From Cyclobacteriaceae bacterium (GTDB lineage: Bacteria > Bacteroidota > Bacteroidia > Cytophagales > Cyclobacteriaceae), in NCBI GenBank assembly GCA_029858965.1, contig JAOUDZ010000037.1, forward strand, positions 1-34,740: a stretch of 34,740 bases of DNA, written 5' to 3'. Below, piece by piece: positions 15,654-24,987 of the stretch; within the stretch, counting starts at the first letter, position 1, and the number at the start of each line of letters is the position of its first letter. The translations under genes were made by a program, and so were the position numbers. The notes under the pieces were generated by a model, which was not told the origin of the DNA, made no database searches, and saw nothing but the letters and a program-made list of their open reading frames with translations.

Positions 15654-16703
15654 TCACAAAAAAGGATAATTGTTGGTGAGATAACCAATATACGCTCTCA
15701 GATTACGGTTGAATTTATCATTCCATTCATCCCAGAATACCGTTTGCTTAGACTGATACTGACGAAAGTTCATAAAGTATGCGTTGTTTGGCAACTTGTC
15801 CTTGAAGCGCCTTGAGGGATTTCTCGTCAATGCCAATGACAAGGTGTCCAGCGATTCTACAATACTCCGAATAGTCATTTCTTTCAACACCATCTTGTGT
15901 TCCCGCGAATCGTCCTCACGCATAGTGGAATAAAGGCTATCCAGACATTGAGTTCCGCGAAGCATATGGTCAATATACTTGACGTAATCCTCATCTTCTG
16001 CCATATACGTTTGAAACTCGCTGGAATGCTCCCCGTATGAATCGATCAGGAATTTTTCCGTTCCCCGATCACCTATGAAAGTGGCCAGGTTTTCATTGAA
16101 GTCGACACTATCTCTAACAAAGATCGTAGCGTGTACCATTTCATGAATGATTAAGTTCGCGAGGTCACCTTCACTTCTATTTAGCATTTTGCTGAGGATT
16201 GGATCCGTAAACCACCCTAATGTTGACCATCCGCCCGGGTTTCGCACAATCACGTCCCACCCTTCACTTTCAAGTTCCGCTTTCAGCGCAATCGCTTTTG
16301 CCTGATTGAAAAAACCCTTATAAGGGACAGCCCCTAAAATTGGAAATTTCCATTGCTTAGGGGTCATCTGAAACGGCTTGCACGCCATGACGACCCACAT
16401 GACCTCGTTTCCTTTCTGATCATAAAGTGTTTTGTAATTCTCGGTATCTTTCAATCCGAGTGAATCAATTGCGTATTTTCTTACTTTATCGATGAGGTTA
16501 AGCCGGGCTTTGAGGGAGTCTGGAAAACTGGGATCTTTCAGGAATTCTTCCACGGGCCTGGCATTCCAGATAATGGCAAGTTGTCCATAGCCTTGTCGTG
16601 ACGCGTAGCTCACCAAATCCCAAAAGACTACAATGCTAATGGTAAGCGTGATGAGTAACCCAACCAAACTTCGTTTAACTATTTTACTTACTCCGTTTCT
16701 CAT
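15654..16703 (-). CDS. membrane-anchored predicted aminopeptidase (zinc-dependent)
   Basis: The 349-residue product has one N-terminal membrane helix (about residues 12-30) and a soluble domain resembling the putative aminopeptidase family PF10023 / COG4324. The zinc site is visible: IIHEMVHATIFV gives HEMVH, followed by the downstream acidic motif FNENLATFIGDRG, which supplies the third ligand and helix. PILGAVPYKGFF and NPGGWSTLGWFTDPILS are family-like. Aminopeptidase activity is a database-level prediction rather than something the sequence proves. The frame runs up to a GTG at 16781; I choose the ATG at 16701-16703 because it places the basic residues directly before the membrane helix. 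Confidence 0.75.
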   Translation of the reverse strand: MRNGVSKIVKRSLVGLLITLTISIVVFWDLVSYASRQGYGQLAIIWNARPVEEFLKDPSFPDSLKARLNLIDKVRKYAIDSLGLKDTENYKTLYDQKGNEVMWVVMACKPFQMTPKQWKFPILGAVPYKGFFNQAKAIALKAELESEGWDVIVRNPGGWSTLGWFTDPILSKMLNRSEGDLANLIIHEMVHATIFVRDSVDFNENLATFIGDRGTEKFLIDSYGEHSSEFQTYMAEDEDYVKYIDHMLRGTQCLDSLYSTMREDDSREHKMVLKEMTIRSIVESLDTLSLALTRNPSRRFKDKLPNNAYFMNFRQYQSKQTVFWDEWNDKFNRNLRAYIGYLTNNYPFL

Positions 16704-17086
16704 ACGATGAATAAGGTGTATACCTCCATGCACAAAAGATTTCAAACTGCCGGTTTTTTCTGAAATAATCAGATTCTGCACTATCCAACGACCGGAGGCG
16801 CCGCAATATTAATGCTTTGACAGTAGTTGTCACAGGGTAACCCAGGTTCTCAACTACTTGAAAACAATTTAATTAACCTTTTTGTCTTCAAGCAATACCC
16901 GCAATGCCGGGGGTTTTTTGAAGGAATATGTCATCCACGTCCATTTTTAATTTGACAGTGATGTAGTAATTTCAACCTTATTATCAAGTTGATCGTTAGC
17001 GTAGGCTCTTCAAAATCCCGAACGTAACTTCCCTACTTTTTAGTTTCAACTTGATTTGTTTCGTAACTAACTATTGAATCGATACT
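16704..17086. other. divergent intergenic region before recA
   Basis: 383 bases if the aminopeptidase starts at 16703. It should contain both divergent promoters. TACTTTTT at 17034-17041 resembles a -7 box for recA but has no well-spaced TTG. At 16897-16919 a small imperfect CCC/GGG stem is followed by TTTTTT on the plus strand, terminator-like although no plus-strand gene precedes it. No SOS-box palindrome, tRNA or ORF stands out. Confidence 0.4.
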
Positions 17087-18151
17087 ATGAGTGACGCCAA
17101 AGAAAAACTTAAAGCACTGCAGCTGACACTAGACAAACTGGAAAAGACGTACGGCAAGGGTACGGTGATGAAATTAAGCGAAGGGAAAGTGATGGACGTT
17201 CCTGCTATTTCTACGGGATCATTAGGATTGGATATTGCCCTGGGGATAGGCGGAATACCGCGTGGACGTGTAACTGAAATTTACGGTCCTGAATCATCCG
17301 GAAAAACCACGCTTACCCTGCATTGCATTGCCGAAGCACAGCGGAAAGGTGGGCTCGCTGCCTTTATTGATGCAGAGCATGCCTTTGATAAAGCCTATGC
17401 CGAAAAACTCGGTATTGACACGGAGAACCTGCTGATCTCACAACCCGATAATGGTGAGCAGGCGTTGGAAATTGCGGATCACCTGATTCGTTCTGGCGCA
17501 ATTGATATCATTGTGATTGACTCCGTCGCCGCGCTTGTTCCTAAAAGTGAACTGGAAGGCGAGATGGGTGACAGCAAGATGGGTCTCCATGCCCGGCTAA
17601 TGTCACAGGCACTGCGCAAATTAACCGGCACCATCAGTAAGACAGGGTGTGCATGTGTATTTATCAACCAGCTTCGGGAAAAGATTGGCGTCATGTTTGG
17701 CAATCCTGAAACAACTACGGGCGGAAACGCATTAAAATTTTATGCTTCCGTGCGACTTGACATCCGCAGGATAGGTCAAATCAAGGAGGCTGCTGATGAC
17801 ATTACCGGAAATCGGGTGAAAGTTAAGGTGGTCAAGAACAAAGTAGCCCCTCCGTTCAAAGTAGTAGAGTTTGACATCATGTATGGCAGAGGGATATCCA
17901 AGTCTGGTGAAATTGTCGACCTTGGTGTTGAACTCAATGTAATACAGAAGGCAGGCTCCTGGTTTTCTTATGATGGAAACAAATTAGGACAGGGACGAGA
18001 TTCCGTCAAGCAGCTGATTGAAGATAATCCGGAACTAATGGAAGAGTTGGAGAAAAAAATCAAGGCTAAAATTGCCGGCGTAGAACATGTGGAGGTTGTG
18101 CTGGAAAAACCGGAGAAAGAAAAACTTGAAAAAGAAAAAGTATCCAAATGA
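17087..18151 (+). CDS. recA: recombinase RecA
   Basis: The 354-residue protein is the DNA strand-exchange ATPase of homologous repair and the SOS co-protease. Walker A is GPESSGKTT (residues 67-75, Lys73) and Walker B is the [12 protein letters not shown] segment. The L1/L2 DNA-binding loop region contains [21 protein letters not shown]. The C-terminal tail is strongly charged with Glu/Lys repeats ([14 protein letters not shown]) rather than the acidic tail of proteobacterial RecA. No intein is present. It is transcribed alone. Confidence 0.98.
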   Translation: MSDAKEKLKALQLTLDKLEKTYGKGTVMKLSEGKVMDVPAISTGSLGLDIALGIGGIPRGRVTEIYGPESSGKTTLTLHCIAEAQRKGGLAAFIDAEHAFDKAYAEKLGIDTENLLISQPDNGEQALEIADHLIRSGAIDIIVIDSVAALVPKSELEGEMGDSKMGLHARLMSQALRKLTGTISKTGCACVFINQLREKIGVMFGNPETTTGGNALKFYASVRLDIRRIGQIKEAADDITGNRVKVKVVKNKVAPPFKVVEFDIMYGRGISKSGEIVDLGVELNVIQKAGSWFSYDGNKLGQGRDSVKQLIEDNPELMEELEKKIKAKIAGVEHVEVVLEKPEKEKLEKEKVSK

Positions 18152-18155
18152 CTTC

Positions 18156-18193
18156 TGAATGTAAGGACGCAAAATCCTGTGTCCTTACATTCA
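18156..18193. terminator. 13-bp perfect inverted repeat between recA and the convergent permease gene
   Basis: TGAATGTAAGGAC (18156-18168) and GTCCTTACATTCA (18181-18193) pair perfectly with a 12-base loop, five bases after the recA stop and seven before the permease stop. It lacks a T tract on both strands. It may serve as a two-way 3'-end structure. Confidence 0.5.
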
Positions 18194-18200
18194 TGTACCT

Positions 18201-19463
18201 TTACGCCCTGATTGCATTTACTGGATCAAGTCGGGCAGCCATAGCAGCCGGAACGATTCCGGATACCAGCCCGATTACCGATGAGACCCCCAGACCGAGA
18301 ACAATGTTTTTAACCGTCAAAACAACAACGAGTGTACCAATAGGAATGTAGGTAATTAAATAAACGAGGAATAATCCTGCCATACCACCTATCAGGCTTA
18401 AAAAAATGGCTTCAAATAAAAACTGAAACAGGATAAAGTAATTCTTTGCGCCCAAAGACTTTTGTAGCCCGATTATACTGGTTCTTTCTTTCACCGAAAC
18501 GAACATGATGTTGGCAATTCCAAACCCACCCACCAGTATCGAAAAACCCCCTATAATCCAGCCTGCTGTACCCACTACATCAAATACGCCACTAATAACA
18601 TTAGCAATCGCCTCAGGCCGATTAAGTGCAAAGTTGTCTTTTTCAGTCGGACGCAAACCCCTTCGTGCACGCAACATACCTTTCAATTCATTTTCAAGTT
18701 CTACTAATCCCACATCGGTTTCGTGTCCCTTCACGCCAATGCGGGAAGTTATTTCAAAAGGATGCCCCGTTCCCGTTTGATACAATCTTCTGAAAGATTG
18801 GTAAGGAATAAGTGCGGCATAGTCGTTACTGGGGGTACCTAAAAAACTTTGCCCCTCCTTTTGAATTACTCCGGCTACAACATACTTCAAATTCTTTATT
18901 CTTATGGTTTTTCCTATCGGATCCGCACCATTTGAGAAAAGTGCATTGGCTACTTCGTAACCAATCACTACAATATTTCTACCCGCTTCAATCTCCTCAT
19001 TATTAAAGAATCTTCCCTTTTCAATTTTTACTTCATAGACATTATCATAACCCTGGCTTCCCCCAGTCAACCGAATCTGGTCAATACTATTGCTTTCATA
19101 TTTAACTGTAACGTTACCTTTATTTGCAAAAATCGCCATGCCGTTCTCTTGATTCAGGTTGGTTTGCAGAAACTTGAATTCATTGTACGAAGGATTGGGT
19201 CGCTGCCAGAAATCCCACCACCTGTATTCACCAGTATTATCGGCTGTGAATGGCCATTTATCTACGTATATCACACCGGTCCCCAGAAAATTAAGGCTAT
19301 CCTTAATGTTCTTTTCCAGGGAGTCTACCAGCGTGAGGACCGATATAATGGCAAAAATTCCGATCGTTACGCCCAATAATGACAGGATTGTACGAAGGAC
19401 ATTTGCCCGCAGGGCCTTCCAGGCAAATCGAAAACTTTCATAAATCTGAAATAGGGTCTTCAT
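18201..19463 (-). CDS. MacB-like ABC transporter permease (FtsX domain)
   Basis: The 420-residue protein has the MacB/FtsX layout. There is an N-terminal helix (about 23-45; RTILSLLGVTIGIFAIISV), then a periplasmic MacB_PCD domain of about 230 residues. Three C-terminal helices of the FtsX domain follow (about 290-415), with SVKERTSIIGLQKSLGAK between the first and second. Such permeases drive mechanotransmission, exporting peptides, lipoproteins or toxic compounds, and need a separate ATPase here because no ATP-binding domain is fused. None of the neighbours encodes that ATPase or a membrane-fusion partner, so they must be elsewhere. Substrate unknown. Confidence 0.9.
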   Translation of the reverse strand: MKTLFQIYESFRFAWKALRANVLRTILSLLGVTIGIFAIISVLTLVDSLEKNIKDSLNFLGTGVIYVDKWPFTADNTGEYRWWDFWQRPNPSYNEFKFLQTNLNQENGMAIFANKGNVTVKYESNSIDQIRLTGGSQGYDNVYEVKIEKGRFFNNEEIEAGRNIVVIGYEVANALFSNGADPIGKTIRIKNLKYVVAGVIQKEGQSFLGTPSNDYAALIPYQSFRRLYQTGTGHPFEITSRIGVKGHETDVGLVELENELKGMLRARRGLRPTEKDNFALNRPEAIANVISGVFDVVGTAGWIIGGFSILVGGFGIANIMFVSVKERTSIIGLQKSLGAKNYFILFQFLFEAIFLSLIGGMAGLFLVYLITYIPIGTLVVVLTVKNIVLGLGVSSVIGLVSGIVPAAMAARLDPVNAIRA

Positions 19464-19576
19464 CCTGGTGATTAACGTGTTTTAATGCTTTAGGTTAGTC
19501 GACAGTTTGCTTATTACATTACTGATTTGAGCTAAAAGCCGTTTTTTTGTTGCCCTTTCGAAAAACCTAATATCTT

Positions 19577-19609
19577 TTGTCACAAAAGCCAAATATTGCC
19601 TTATTTTTG
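19577..19609 (+). promoter_or_regulatory. candidate promoter of queA
   Basis: TTG (19577-19579), 22 bases, then TATTTTTG (19602-19609). The distance to the queA ATG is about 50 bases. The spacer is at the long end of the accepted range. Confidence 0.5.
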
Positions 19610-19660
19610 CAACCTCCTAAAAATAATTACCCTTCATTGGGCATCTTTTGCTAAAGAAAT

Positions 19661-20707
19661 ATGAAGTTATCAGAATTTAAGTTCGAACTGCCAAACAATT
19701 TAATTGCCCTTGATCCAGCTGAAAACCGTGATGAATCCCGTCTAATGGTGGTTCATAAAGATACCGGCAAAATCGAACATAAAGTATTCAAAGACATTGT
19801 AGACTATTTCAGTGAAGGTGATGTATTGGTCGGAAATGATACGATGGTATTTCCTGCTCGCTTATACGGACGAAAAGAAAAAACCGGAGCCAAAATTGAA
19901 GTCTTCTTGTTGCGCGAACTCAATACTGAAATGCACCTGTGGGATGTCCTGGTTGATCCGGCCCGTAAAATTCGCGTGGGGAATAAACTCTACTTTGGCA
20001 ATGGTGATTTGGTTGCCGAAGTTATTGACAATACAACTTCTCGTGGTCGGACTATCCGCTTCTTGTTTGAAGGTGATTCTGAAGCCTTTGACAAAGTGGT
20101 GGAGTCGTTAGGCGAAACCCCGCTACCTAAATACATAAAGCGAAAAATAAAACCCGAAGACAAAGAAAGGTTCCAGACTATTTTTGCCAAAAATAAGGGA
20201 GCTGTATCAGCCCCTACTGCGGGTATGCACTTCACGCCCCAGTTGCTTAAACGTCTTCAAATTAAGGGTGTTGAAATGACGTACATCACCCTTCATATCG
20301 GCCTTGGAACCTTCCGCCCTGTTGATGTCGAAGATCTTACGAAGCACAAGATGGATTCAGAGAATTTCATTGTGCGCCAGGAGGCAGTTGATATAGTTAA
20401 TCGCGCATTGGACACCAAGCATCGCGTGTGCGCTATTGGAACTACCACTATGCGGGCATTAGAATCTGCCGTATCGGCAACAAACCGCTTAAAATCGCGT
20501 GAGGGATGGACGGATAAGTTCATCTTCCCACCTTACGAATTCAAGATCTGCAACGCCATGATCACAAATTTTCACATGCCGGAATCTACGCTGCTCATGA
20601 TGGCTTCAGCTTTCGCGGGTTACGATCTGGCAATGGAAGCGTACAAAACAGCAAAAAAAGAAAAATATAAATTTCTTACCTATGGAGATGCGATGCTTAT
20701 CATTTAA
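19661..20707 (+). CDS. queA: tRNA preQ1(34) S-adenosylmethionine ribosyltransferase-isomerase
   Basis: The 348-residue enzyme transfers and isomerises the ribosyl part of SAM onto preQ1 in the anticodon wobble position to make epoxyqueuosine. Family blocks are [20 protein letters not shown] at the N-terminus, [45 protein letters not shown] and the C-terminal [15 protein letters not shown]. Full length. It is a single-gene unit; the next gene is convergent. No other queuosine gene is in the window. Confidence 0.97.
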   Translation: MKLSEFKFELPNNLIALDPAENRDESRLMVVHKDTGKIEHKVFKDIVDYFSEGDVLVGNDTMVFPARLYGRKEKTGAKIEVFLLRELNTEMHLWDVLVDPARKIRVGNKLYFGNGDLVAEVIDNTTSRGRTIRFLFEGDSEAFDKVVESLGETPLPKYIKRKIKPEDKERFQTIFAKNKGAVSAPTAGMHFTPQLLKRLQIKGVEMTYITLHIGLGTFRPVDVEDLTKHKMDSENFIVRQEAVDIVNRALDTKHRVCAIGTTTMRALESAVSATNRLKSREGWTDKFIFPPYEFKICNAMITNFHMPESTLLMMASAFAGYDLAMEAYKTAKKEKYKFLTYGDAMLII

Positions 20708-20747
20708 TGATGCATTACTTCAAGGTCAAGGTCTGGAACACTAGTTT

Positions 20748-20996
20748 CTAAAGTTGCTTCGTAAGGTAAAGAAACAACGATATTGCAACAGGATAAACCA
20801 GGAAGTATTGCGGTGACGGCGCAAAAATGCCGAAGAACATTCCGAAAGGAGCGAGTAGTAGCATTACTCCCCCCGTTATAATAATGACCTTCTTAGATTT
20901 CGCCAATGGAACTTTAGCTACCGCCAGCATTCTGTAGATCAGGAAAGTTACTACAGCTACATTAAAAACGACCAAAAGAAGTCTCAGCGCTATCAT
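20748..20996 (-). CDS. small inner-membrane protein, unknown function
   Basis: The 82-residue product has three predicted membrane helices (about residues 3-24, 37-57 and 62-79) separated by short loops, the first of them basic (KVPLAKSKK). No recognised motif. It starts 23 bases from the divergent ispD ATG and ends convergent to queA. Its compact boundaries and strongly membrane-like composition argue for a real gene. Confidence 0.6.
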   Translation of the reverse strand: MIALRLLLVVFNVAVVTFLIYRMLAVAKVPLAKSKKVIIITGGVMLLLAPFGMFFGIFAPSPQYFLVYPVAISLFLYLTKQL

Positions 20997-21019
20997 AGTT
21001 TTGGTATTTTAGTAAATCT

Positions 21020-21730
21020 ATGAATAATAGGGAATACGCGCTTATAGTCGCAGGGGGTAAAGGCACGCGGTTAAAGAGCAAAATAGGGAAACAATTCCTG
21101 GAGCTAAATGGCCTGCCTGTCGTAATGCACACCATACTGGCCTTTCAGCGCTATGCGGAAGAAATCACCATTATCCTGGTTCTCGCCGAGCATGATATAG
21201 ATACCTGGAGATCATTGTGCCTCAAACATAACTTTCGTATACCCGTTATTCTCCAACACGGCGGAGACACGCGTTATCAATCTGTAAAGAATGGATTGGA
21301 CAGAATTGAAGGCGATGGTTTGGTTGCCATTCATGACGGTGTGCGACCCCTGGTGAATGCAGGTATTATCAGTACCTCATTTCGTCTGGCAGCAATAAAA
21401 CAGTCCGCCGTGGCGGCTGTTCCCCTTAAAGATTCCATTCGGATTACAACAGGTCAAGATCGTACCCTGGCAGTTGACCGCTCGCTTTACCGTCTAATAC
21501 AAACGCCCCAAACTTTTCGCGTATCTCTCATAAGAGAGGCTTACCAACGTAAGGAGGATCCTGATCTCACCGATGATGCCAGTATCGCAGAACGCGCCGG
21601 ACATGCCGTAACACTCTTTGAAGGAAGCTATGAGAATATTAAAATCACTACAGCAGAAGACCTGGTTATCGCAGAGGCATTGCTGAAAAGGAGAGATGAA
21701 ACCACAGTTCCTCAAAACGGAAAAAGCTGA
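21020..21730 (+). CDS. ispD: 2-C-methyl-D-erythritol 4-phosphate cytidylyltransferase
   Basis: The 236-residue enzyme joins MEP to CTP in the non-mevalonate isoprenoid pathway. The nucleotide-binding start is VAGGKGTRLKSKIGKQFLEL, a variant of the GxGxRxxxxxPKQ motif with G-K-Q retained. VAIHDGVRPLVN and the TDDAS segment in DPDLTDDASIAE are further IspD signatures. Cytoplasmic. Its stop codon lies inside the 5' arm of the hairpin at 21723-21745. Confidence 0.95.
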   Translation: MNNREYALIVAGGKGTRLKSKIGKQFLELNGLPVVMHTILAFQRYAEEITIILVLAEHDIDTWRSLCLKHNFRIPVILQHGGDTRYQSVKNGLDRIEGDGLVAIHDGVRPLVNAGIISTSFRLAAIKQSAVAAVPLKDSIRITTGQDRTLAVDRSLYRLIQTPQTFRVSLIREAYQRKEDPDLTDDASIAERAGHAVTLFEGSYENIKITTAEDLVIAEALLKRRDETTVPQNGKS

Positions 21731-21745
21731 CCTTGGATCAGCTTT
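21721..21745 (-). terminator. terminator shared by convergent ispD and DUF2795 genes
   Basis: AAAGCTGA (21723-21730) and TCAGCTTT (21738-21745) form an eight-base stem with a seven-base loop. On the minus strand TTTTTCCGTTTT follows, so it mainly serves the DUF2795 gene. The 5' arm includes the ispD stop codon. Confidence 0.65.
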
Positions 21746-21781
21746 AAAACATCAATATCGCTAACGGTAAGACCACGATGC

Positions 21782-22003
21782 CTAATATTCATCTTCATTA
21801 AAGAAAAAATCTTCTTTTGTCGGATAATCAGGCCAAATCTCCTCGATACTTTCGTAGGGTTGTCCGTCATCCTCCAATTCCTGAAGGTTTTCGACAACCT
21901 CTAATGGGGCACCCGAGCGGATAGAATAATCAATCAACTCGTCTTTTGTAGCCGGCCAAGGCGCATCTTCTAAATAAGAGGCAAGTTCTAAGGTCCAATA
22001 CAT
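21782..22003 (-). CDS. DUF2795 domain protein (73 aa)
   Basis: The 73-residue acidic protein begins MYWTLELASYLEDAPWPATK and ends with YPTKEDFFFNEDEY. DUF2795 proteins are small and of unknown function; this form looks strongly conserved in Bacteroidota from memory. The frame can be extended to 22153, but the promoter motif at 22030-22058 lies inside that extension. GGAGG sits about 11 bases before the ATG at 22001-22003, so the short start is chosen. No membrane segment or signal peptide. Confidence 0.85.
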   Translation of the reverse strand: MYWTLELASYLEDAPWPATKDELIDYSIRSGAPLEVVENLQELEDDGQPYESIEEIWPDYPTKEDFFFNEDEY

Positions 22004-22029
22004 AATTTTAAGTCCTCCGCTATTTTCCG

Positions 22030-22058
22030 CAAAAATAGAATTTAATTGGTCAAAACAA
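22030..22058 (-). promoter_or_regulatory. candidate promoter of the DUF2795 gene
   Basis: On the minus strand TTG (plus 22056-22058), 18 bases, then TATTTTTG (plus 22030-22037). This leaves a leader of about 20 bases before the ATG at 22003. Confidence 0.6.
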
Positions 22059-22279
22059 ACTTTATTTCTCCTATCCTTTCCCGCAACCAGAAAGTTCAAT
22101 TTTAAATCGAATTCTCCTAGAGAATGTAACCAGCGACAACCCTGCTTAATCATGCCGTCAAACGGATTTTTTCCGATATTTGCCGCTGAATAGGCCTTTG
22201 CAGAAACCGCAGACTGATATCAACGGAAACGTGAATACCTTGCTGAAACACTCAAATACACAACTGAATTAAACAACAG

Positions 22280-23962
22280 ATGGCTGACGATAAGATAATA
22301 TTCTCCATGACGGGGGTCAACAAAATATACCCACCCGGTAAACAGGTACTCAAAAACATTTACCTCTCCTTTTTCTATGGTGCCAAAATCGGCGTTCTCG
22401 GCCTCAATGGCTCTGGAAAATCCAGTTTGCTTCGTATTATCGCCGGAATCGATAAAGAATTTCAGGGTGAAGTAGTGTCTGATCTAACGTATTCAGTAGG
22501 ACTACTGGAACAGGAGCCTCAACTCGACAAGACCAAAACTGTAAAGGAAATAGTGGAAGAGGGCGCTAAAGATGTCGTCGCGTTGTTGAAAGAATTTGAA
22601 GTGATTAACGATAAGTTTGGTGACCCGGAAATCCTGGAAGATCCAGATGCAATGGATAAACTCATTGCCAGGCAGGGCGAAGTTCAGGAGAAATTAGATG
22701 CCGTAAATGCCTGGGAATTGGATACCAAGCTTGAGCGGGCAATGGATGCTCTCCGCTGCCCGCCTTCCGATGCGAAAATTGAATATTTGTCGGGTGGAGA
22801 GAAAAGACGTGTTGCATTGTGCAGGCTCTTGCTTCAGGAACCCGATGTATTGCTCCTGGATGAACCTACCAATCACTTAGACGCAGAATCGGTGTACTGG
22901 TTGGAGCAGCACCTGAAGCAATACAAAGGAACTGTTATTGCTGTGACGCATGATCGATATTTTCTGGATAATGTCGCAGGATGGATTCTTGAATTAGACC
23001 GCGGTGAAGGTATCCCCTGGAAGGGAAACTATTCTTCCTGGCTTGAACAAAAGCAGAAGCGCCTGGCGCAGGAAGAAAAGACTGAGTCAAAGCGGCAAAG
23101 ATCATTGGAGCGGGAACTGGAATGGGTTCGCATGAGCCCCAAAGGCCGGCGGGCGAAAGGCAAGGCCCGGATAGGCGCATACGAAAAACTATTGAGTCAG
23201 GAAACCCGGGAAAAGGAAGATAAACTGGAACTCTTTATACCACCAGGCCCCAGGTTAGGCAACAAAGTTATTGAAGCAACCGGTGTTTCGAAATCTTATG
23301 GTGATAAGCTGTTGTATGAGAATTTAACATTTTCACTTCCTCCTGCCGGTATTGTGGGAATCATTGGACCCAACGGTGCTGGGAAAACAACGCTGTTCAA
23401 AATGATTATTGGAAAGGAAATGCCGGACACAGGAACGTTGGAAGTAGGGGAAACTGTTAAGATTGCCTACGTTGATCAAGAACACGATGATTTGAAATCA
23501 GACGATACAGTTTGGCAGGCAATCACAGGGGGAAACGAATTGATGGAACTCGGTGGCAAACAAATAAATTCAAGAGCCTACGTTGGCAAGTTCAACTTCA
23601 ACGGAACAGATCAGCAAAAAAAAGTAAGTGAACTTTCAGGTGGTATGCGCAACCGCGTTCATCTGGCTATTGCGTTAAAACAGGGTGGCAACTTGCTATT
23701 GCTTGATGAGCCCACGAATGATCTTGATGTAAACACATTACGTGCTTTGGAAGAAGCCCTGGATAACTTTGCCGGTTGTGCCGTCATTATTTCTCACGAC
23801 CGTTGGTTTCTTGATCGCGTTTGCACCCACATTCTTGCCTTTGAAGGCGACTCGCAGGTATTTTGGTTCGAAGGGGGTTTCAGTGAGTATGAAGAGAACA
23901 AAATCAAACGGCTGGGCGATGAGCAGCCACATCGCATACGATACAAAAAGCTTGTGAAGTAA
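22280..23962 (+). CDS. ettA: energy-dependent translational throttle protein EttA (ABC-F)
   Basis: The 560-residue soluble ABC-F ATPase has two nucleotide-binding domains and no membrane domain. Domain 1: Walker A GLNGSGKSS (41-49), signature LSGGEKRRVALC, Walker B LLLDEPTNHLD. Domain 2: GPNGAGKTT, LSGGMRNRVHLA, LLLDEPTNDLD. The linker SKRQRSLERELEWVRMSPKG is the P-site tRNA-interaction motif. EttA binds the ribosomal E site and gates the first elongation step according to ADP/ATP ratio. Length and the N-terminal MTGVNKIYPPGKQVLKNI agree with EttA rather than Uup or YheS. Single-gene unit. Confidence 0.95.
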   Translation: MADDKIIFSMTGVNKIYPPGKQVLKNIYLSFFYGAKIGVLGLNGSGKSSLLRIIAGIDKEFQGEVVSDLTYSVGLLEQEPQLDKTKTVKEIVEEGAKDVVALLKEFEVINDKFGDPEILEDPDAMDKLIARQGEVQEKLDAVNAWELDTKLERAMDALRCPPSDAKIEYLSGGEKRRVALCRLLLQEPDVLLLDEPTNHLDAESVYWLEQHLKQYKGTVIAVTHDRYFLDNVAGWILELDRGEGIPWKGNYSSWLEQKQKRLAQEEKTESKRQRSLERELEWVRMSPKGRRAKGKARIGAYEKLLSQETREKEDKLELFIPPGPRLGNKVIEATGVSKSYGDKLLYENLTFSLPPAGIVGIIGPNGAGKTTLFKMIIGKEMPDTGTLEVGETVKIAYVDQEHDDLKSDDTVWQAITGGNELMELGGKQINSRAYVGKFNFNGTDQQKKVSELSGGMRNRVHLAIALKQGGNLLLLDEPTNDLDVNTLRALEEALDNFAGCAVIISHDRWFLDRVCTHILAFEGDSQVFWFEGGFSEYEENKIKRLGDEQPHRIRYKKLVK

Positions 23963-24030
23963 AATGTTTTAGCCTTGCTTTCCGAGTCTTATCCTATACA
24001 CTTGATCGATCATAGGCAATCAATCCGATG

Positions 24031-24942
24031 TCATCGTATTTCTTCGCCTGGCCGGGTTTTCCAGCGCTCGTGCATCCACACCCATTGTTCAGGATGGCGG
24101 CGTATGATGTTTTCAATGCTATCTGTTAATCGCTGTGTGTTATAAACCATATCAGCTTCTTCATCCCCGCTTAAGTGTATGGGGATTTCAGGTAATATAT
24201 GCATGTGTTGTTTCCAGTCTTTTCCCAAATAGATATAACCAAGAACGACAGCAGCACCGGTTTTCATGGCAAGAATAGTAGCGCCTACCGGGGTTGCTGC
24301 AGGTTTCCCAAAGAAATTCACAAAACGACTTTTTACTTTTGTGTCCTGGTCAATCAATAGTGCAACTGTGCCTCCGGATTTTAATACTTTTAACAATCGG
24401 AACGTTTCCGAACCGCGTTCAATGGGTATCGCTCCATACTTTTTTCTGTACTTCCAAAGCAGATCATTCAGTCGCTGATCTTTTAGACGCGTGCCAATAA
24501 CATGTGAACCGAATCCCCGCAAAGCCATATTGGCAACCTGCAGATCAAATGCCCCAACATGACAACTCAGGAAAATAACGCCTTTACCCTTCGCCATGGC
24601 GAGCTCAAAATTTTCAACACCGGATGTCGTCAAAAACTTCTCAATCTCCTCCAGTCTTTCAACGCGCGTAGCGCGAAGCATCTCCCCTGTATTCTTACCT
24701 AGCATCTCAAATACCTTCCTTGATAAGATTTCAATTTCCTTCTCATCTTTTTCTGCTCCAAATGCGATCGTAAGATGGCGAATTACCTGCTGTCTCGATT
24801 TCACTGAAAAGGTATAGGCGATCCTCCCTAAAAGGCCGCAAAATCTTAACCAGATTTTTCGCGGGACAGCGTTGGAGAGTGCAATCAAGGACTGCACGAA
24901 TCGGTACAACAGGGTGTACTTAAGCTTTTTGCGCTTTGACAT
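24031..24942 (-). CDS. lysophospholipid/lipid A acyltransferase (LpxL/HtrB-like)
   Basis: The 303-residue protein belongs to the bacterial lipid A biosynthesis acyltransferase group. The catalytic HxxxxD motif is SCHVGAFDLQVAN. RERGSETF-like and LLIDQDTKVKSRFVNFFGKPA blocks follow, and the C-terminal HPEQWVWMHERWKTRPGEE is a strong signature. The N-terminus has one hydrophobic membrane-associated stretch. It probably adds a secondary acyl chain to lipid A or an ornithine/amino lipid at the inner membrane; the acceptor is not determinable. It is divergent from the phosphatase gene across 45 bases. Confidence 0.9.
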   Translation of the reverse strand: MSKRKKLKYTLLYRFVQSLIALSNAVPRKIWLRFCGLLGRIAYTFSVKSRQQVIRHLTIAFGAEKDEKEIEILSRKVFEMLGKNTGEMLRATRVERLEEIEKFLTTSGVENFELAMAKGKGVIFLSCHVGAFDLQVANMALRGFGSHVIGTRLKDQRLNDLLWKYRKKYGAIPIERGSETFRLLKVLKSGGTVALLIDQDTKVKSRFVNFFGKPAATPVGATILAMKTGAAVVLGYIYLGKDWKQHMHILPEIPIHLSGDEEADMVYNTQRLTDSIENIIRRHPEQWVWMHERWKTRPGEEIR

Positions 24943-24987
24943 GGGCCGCTAAGATAAGATTTATGAATTTTGTAAGTAAATTTAAAC

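Noticed and set aside
16897-16919. Possible intrinsic terminator upstream of recA on the plus strand
   Set aside because: The stem is short with a bulge, and no plus-strand transcript is known to end there. Kept only as a note on the intergenic region.
22004-22153. N-terminal extension of the DUF2795 gene
   Set aside because: The extension contains the full promoter motif and the family start is at 22003.
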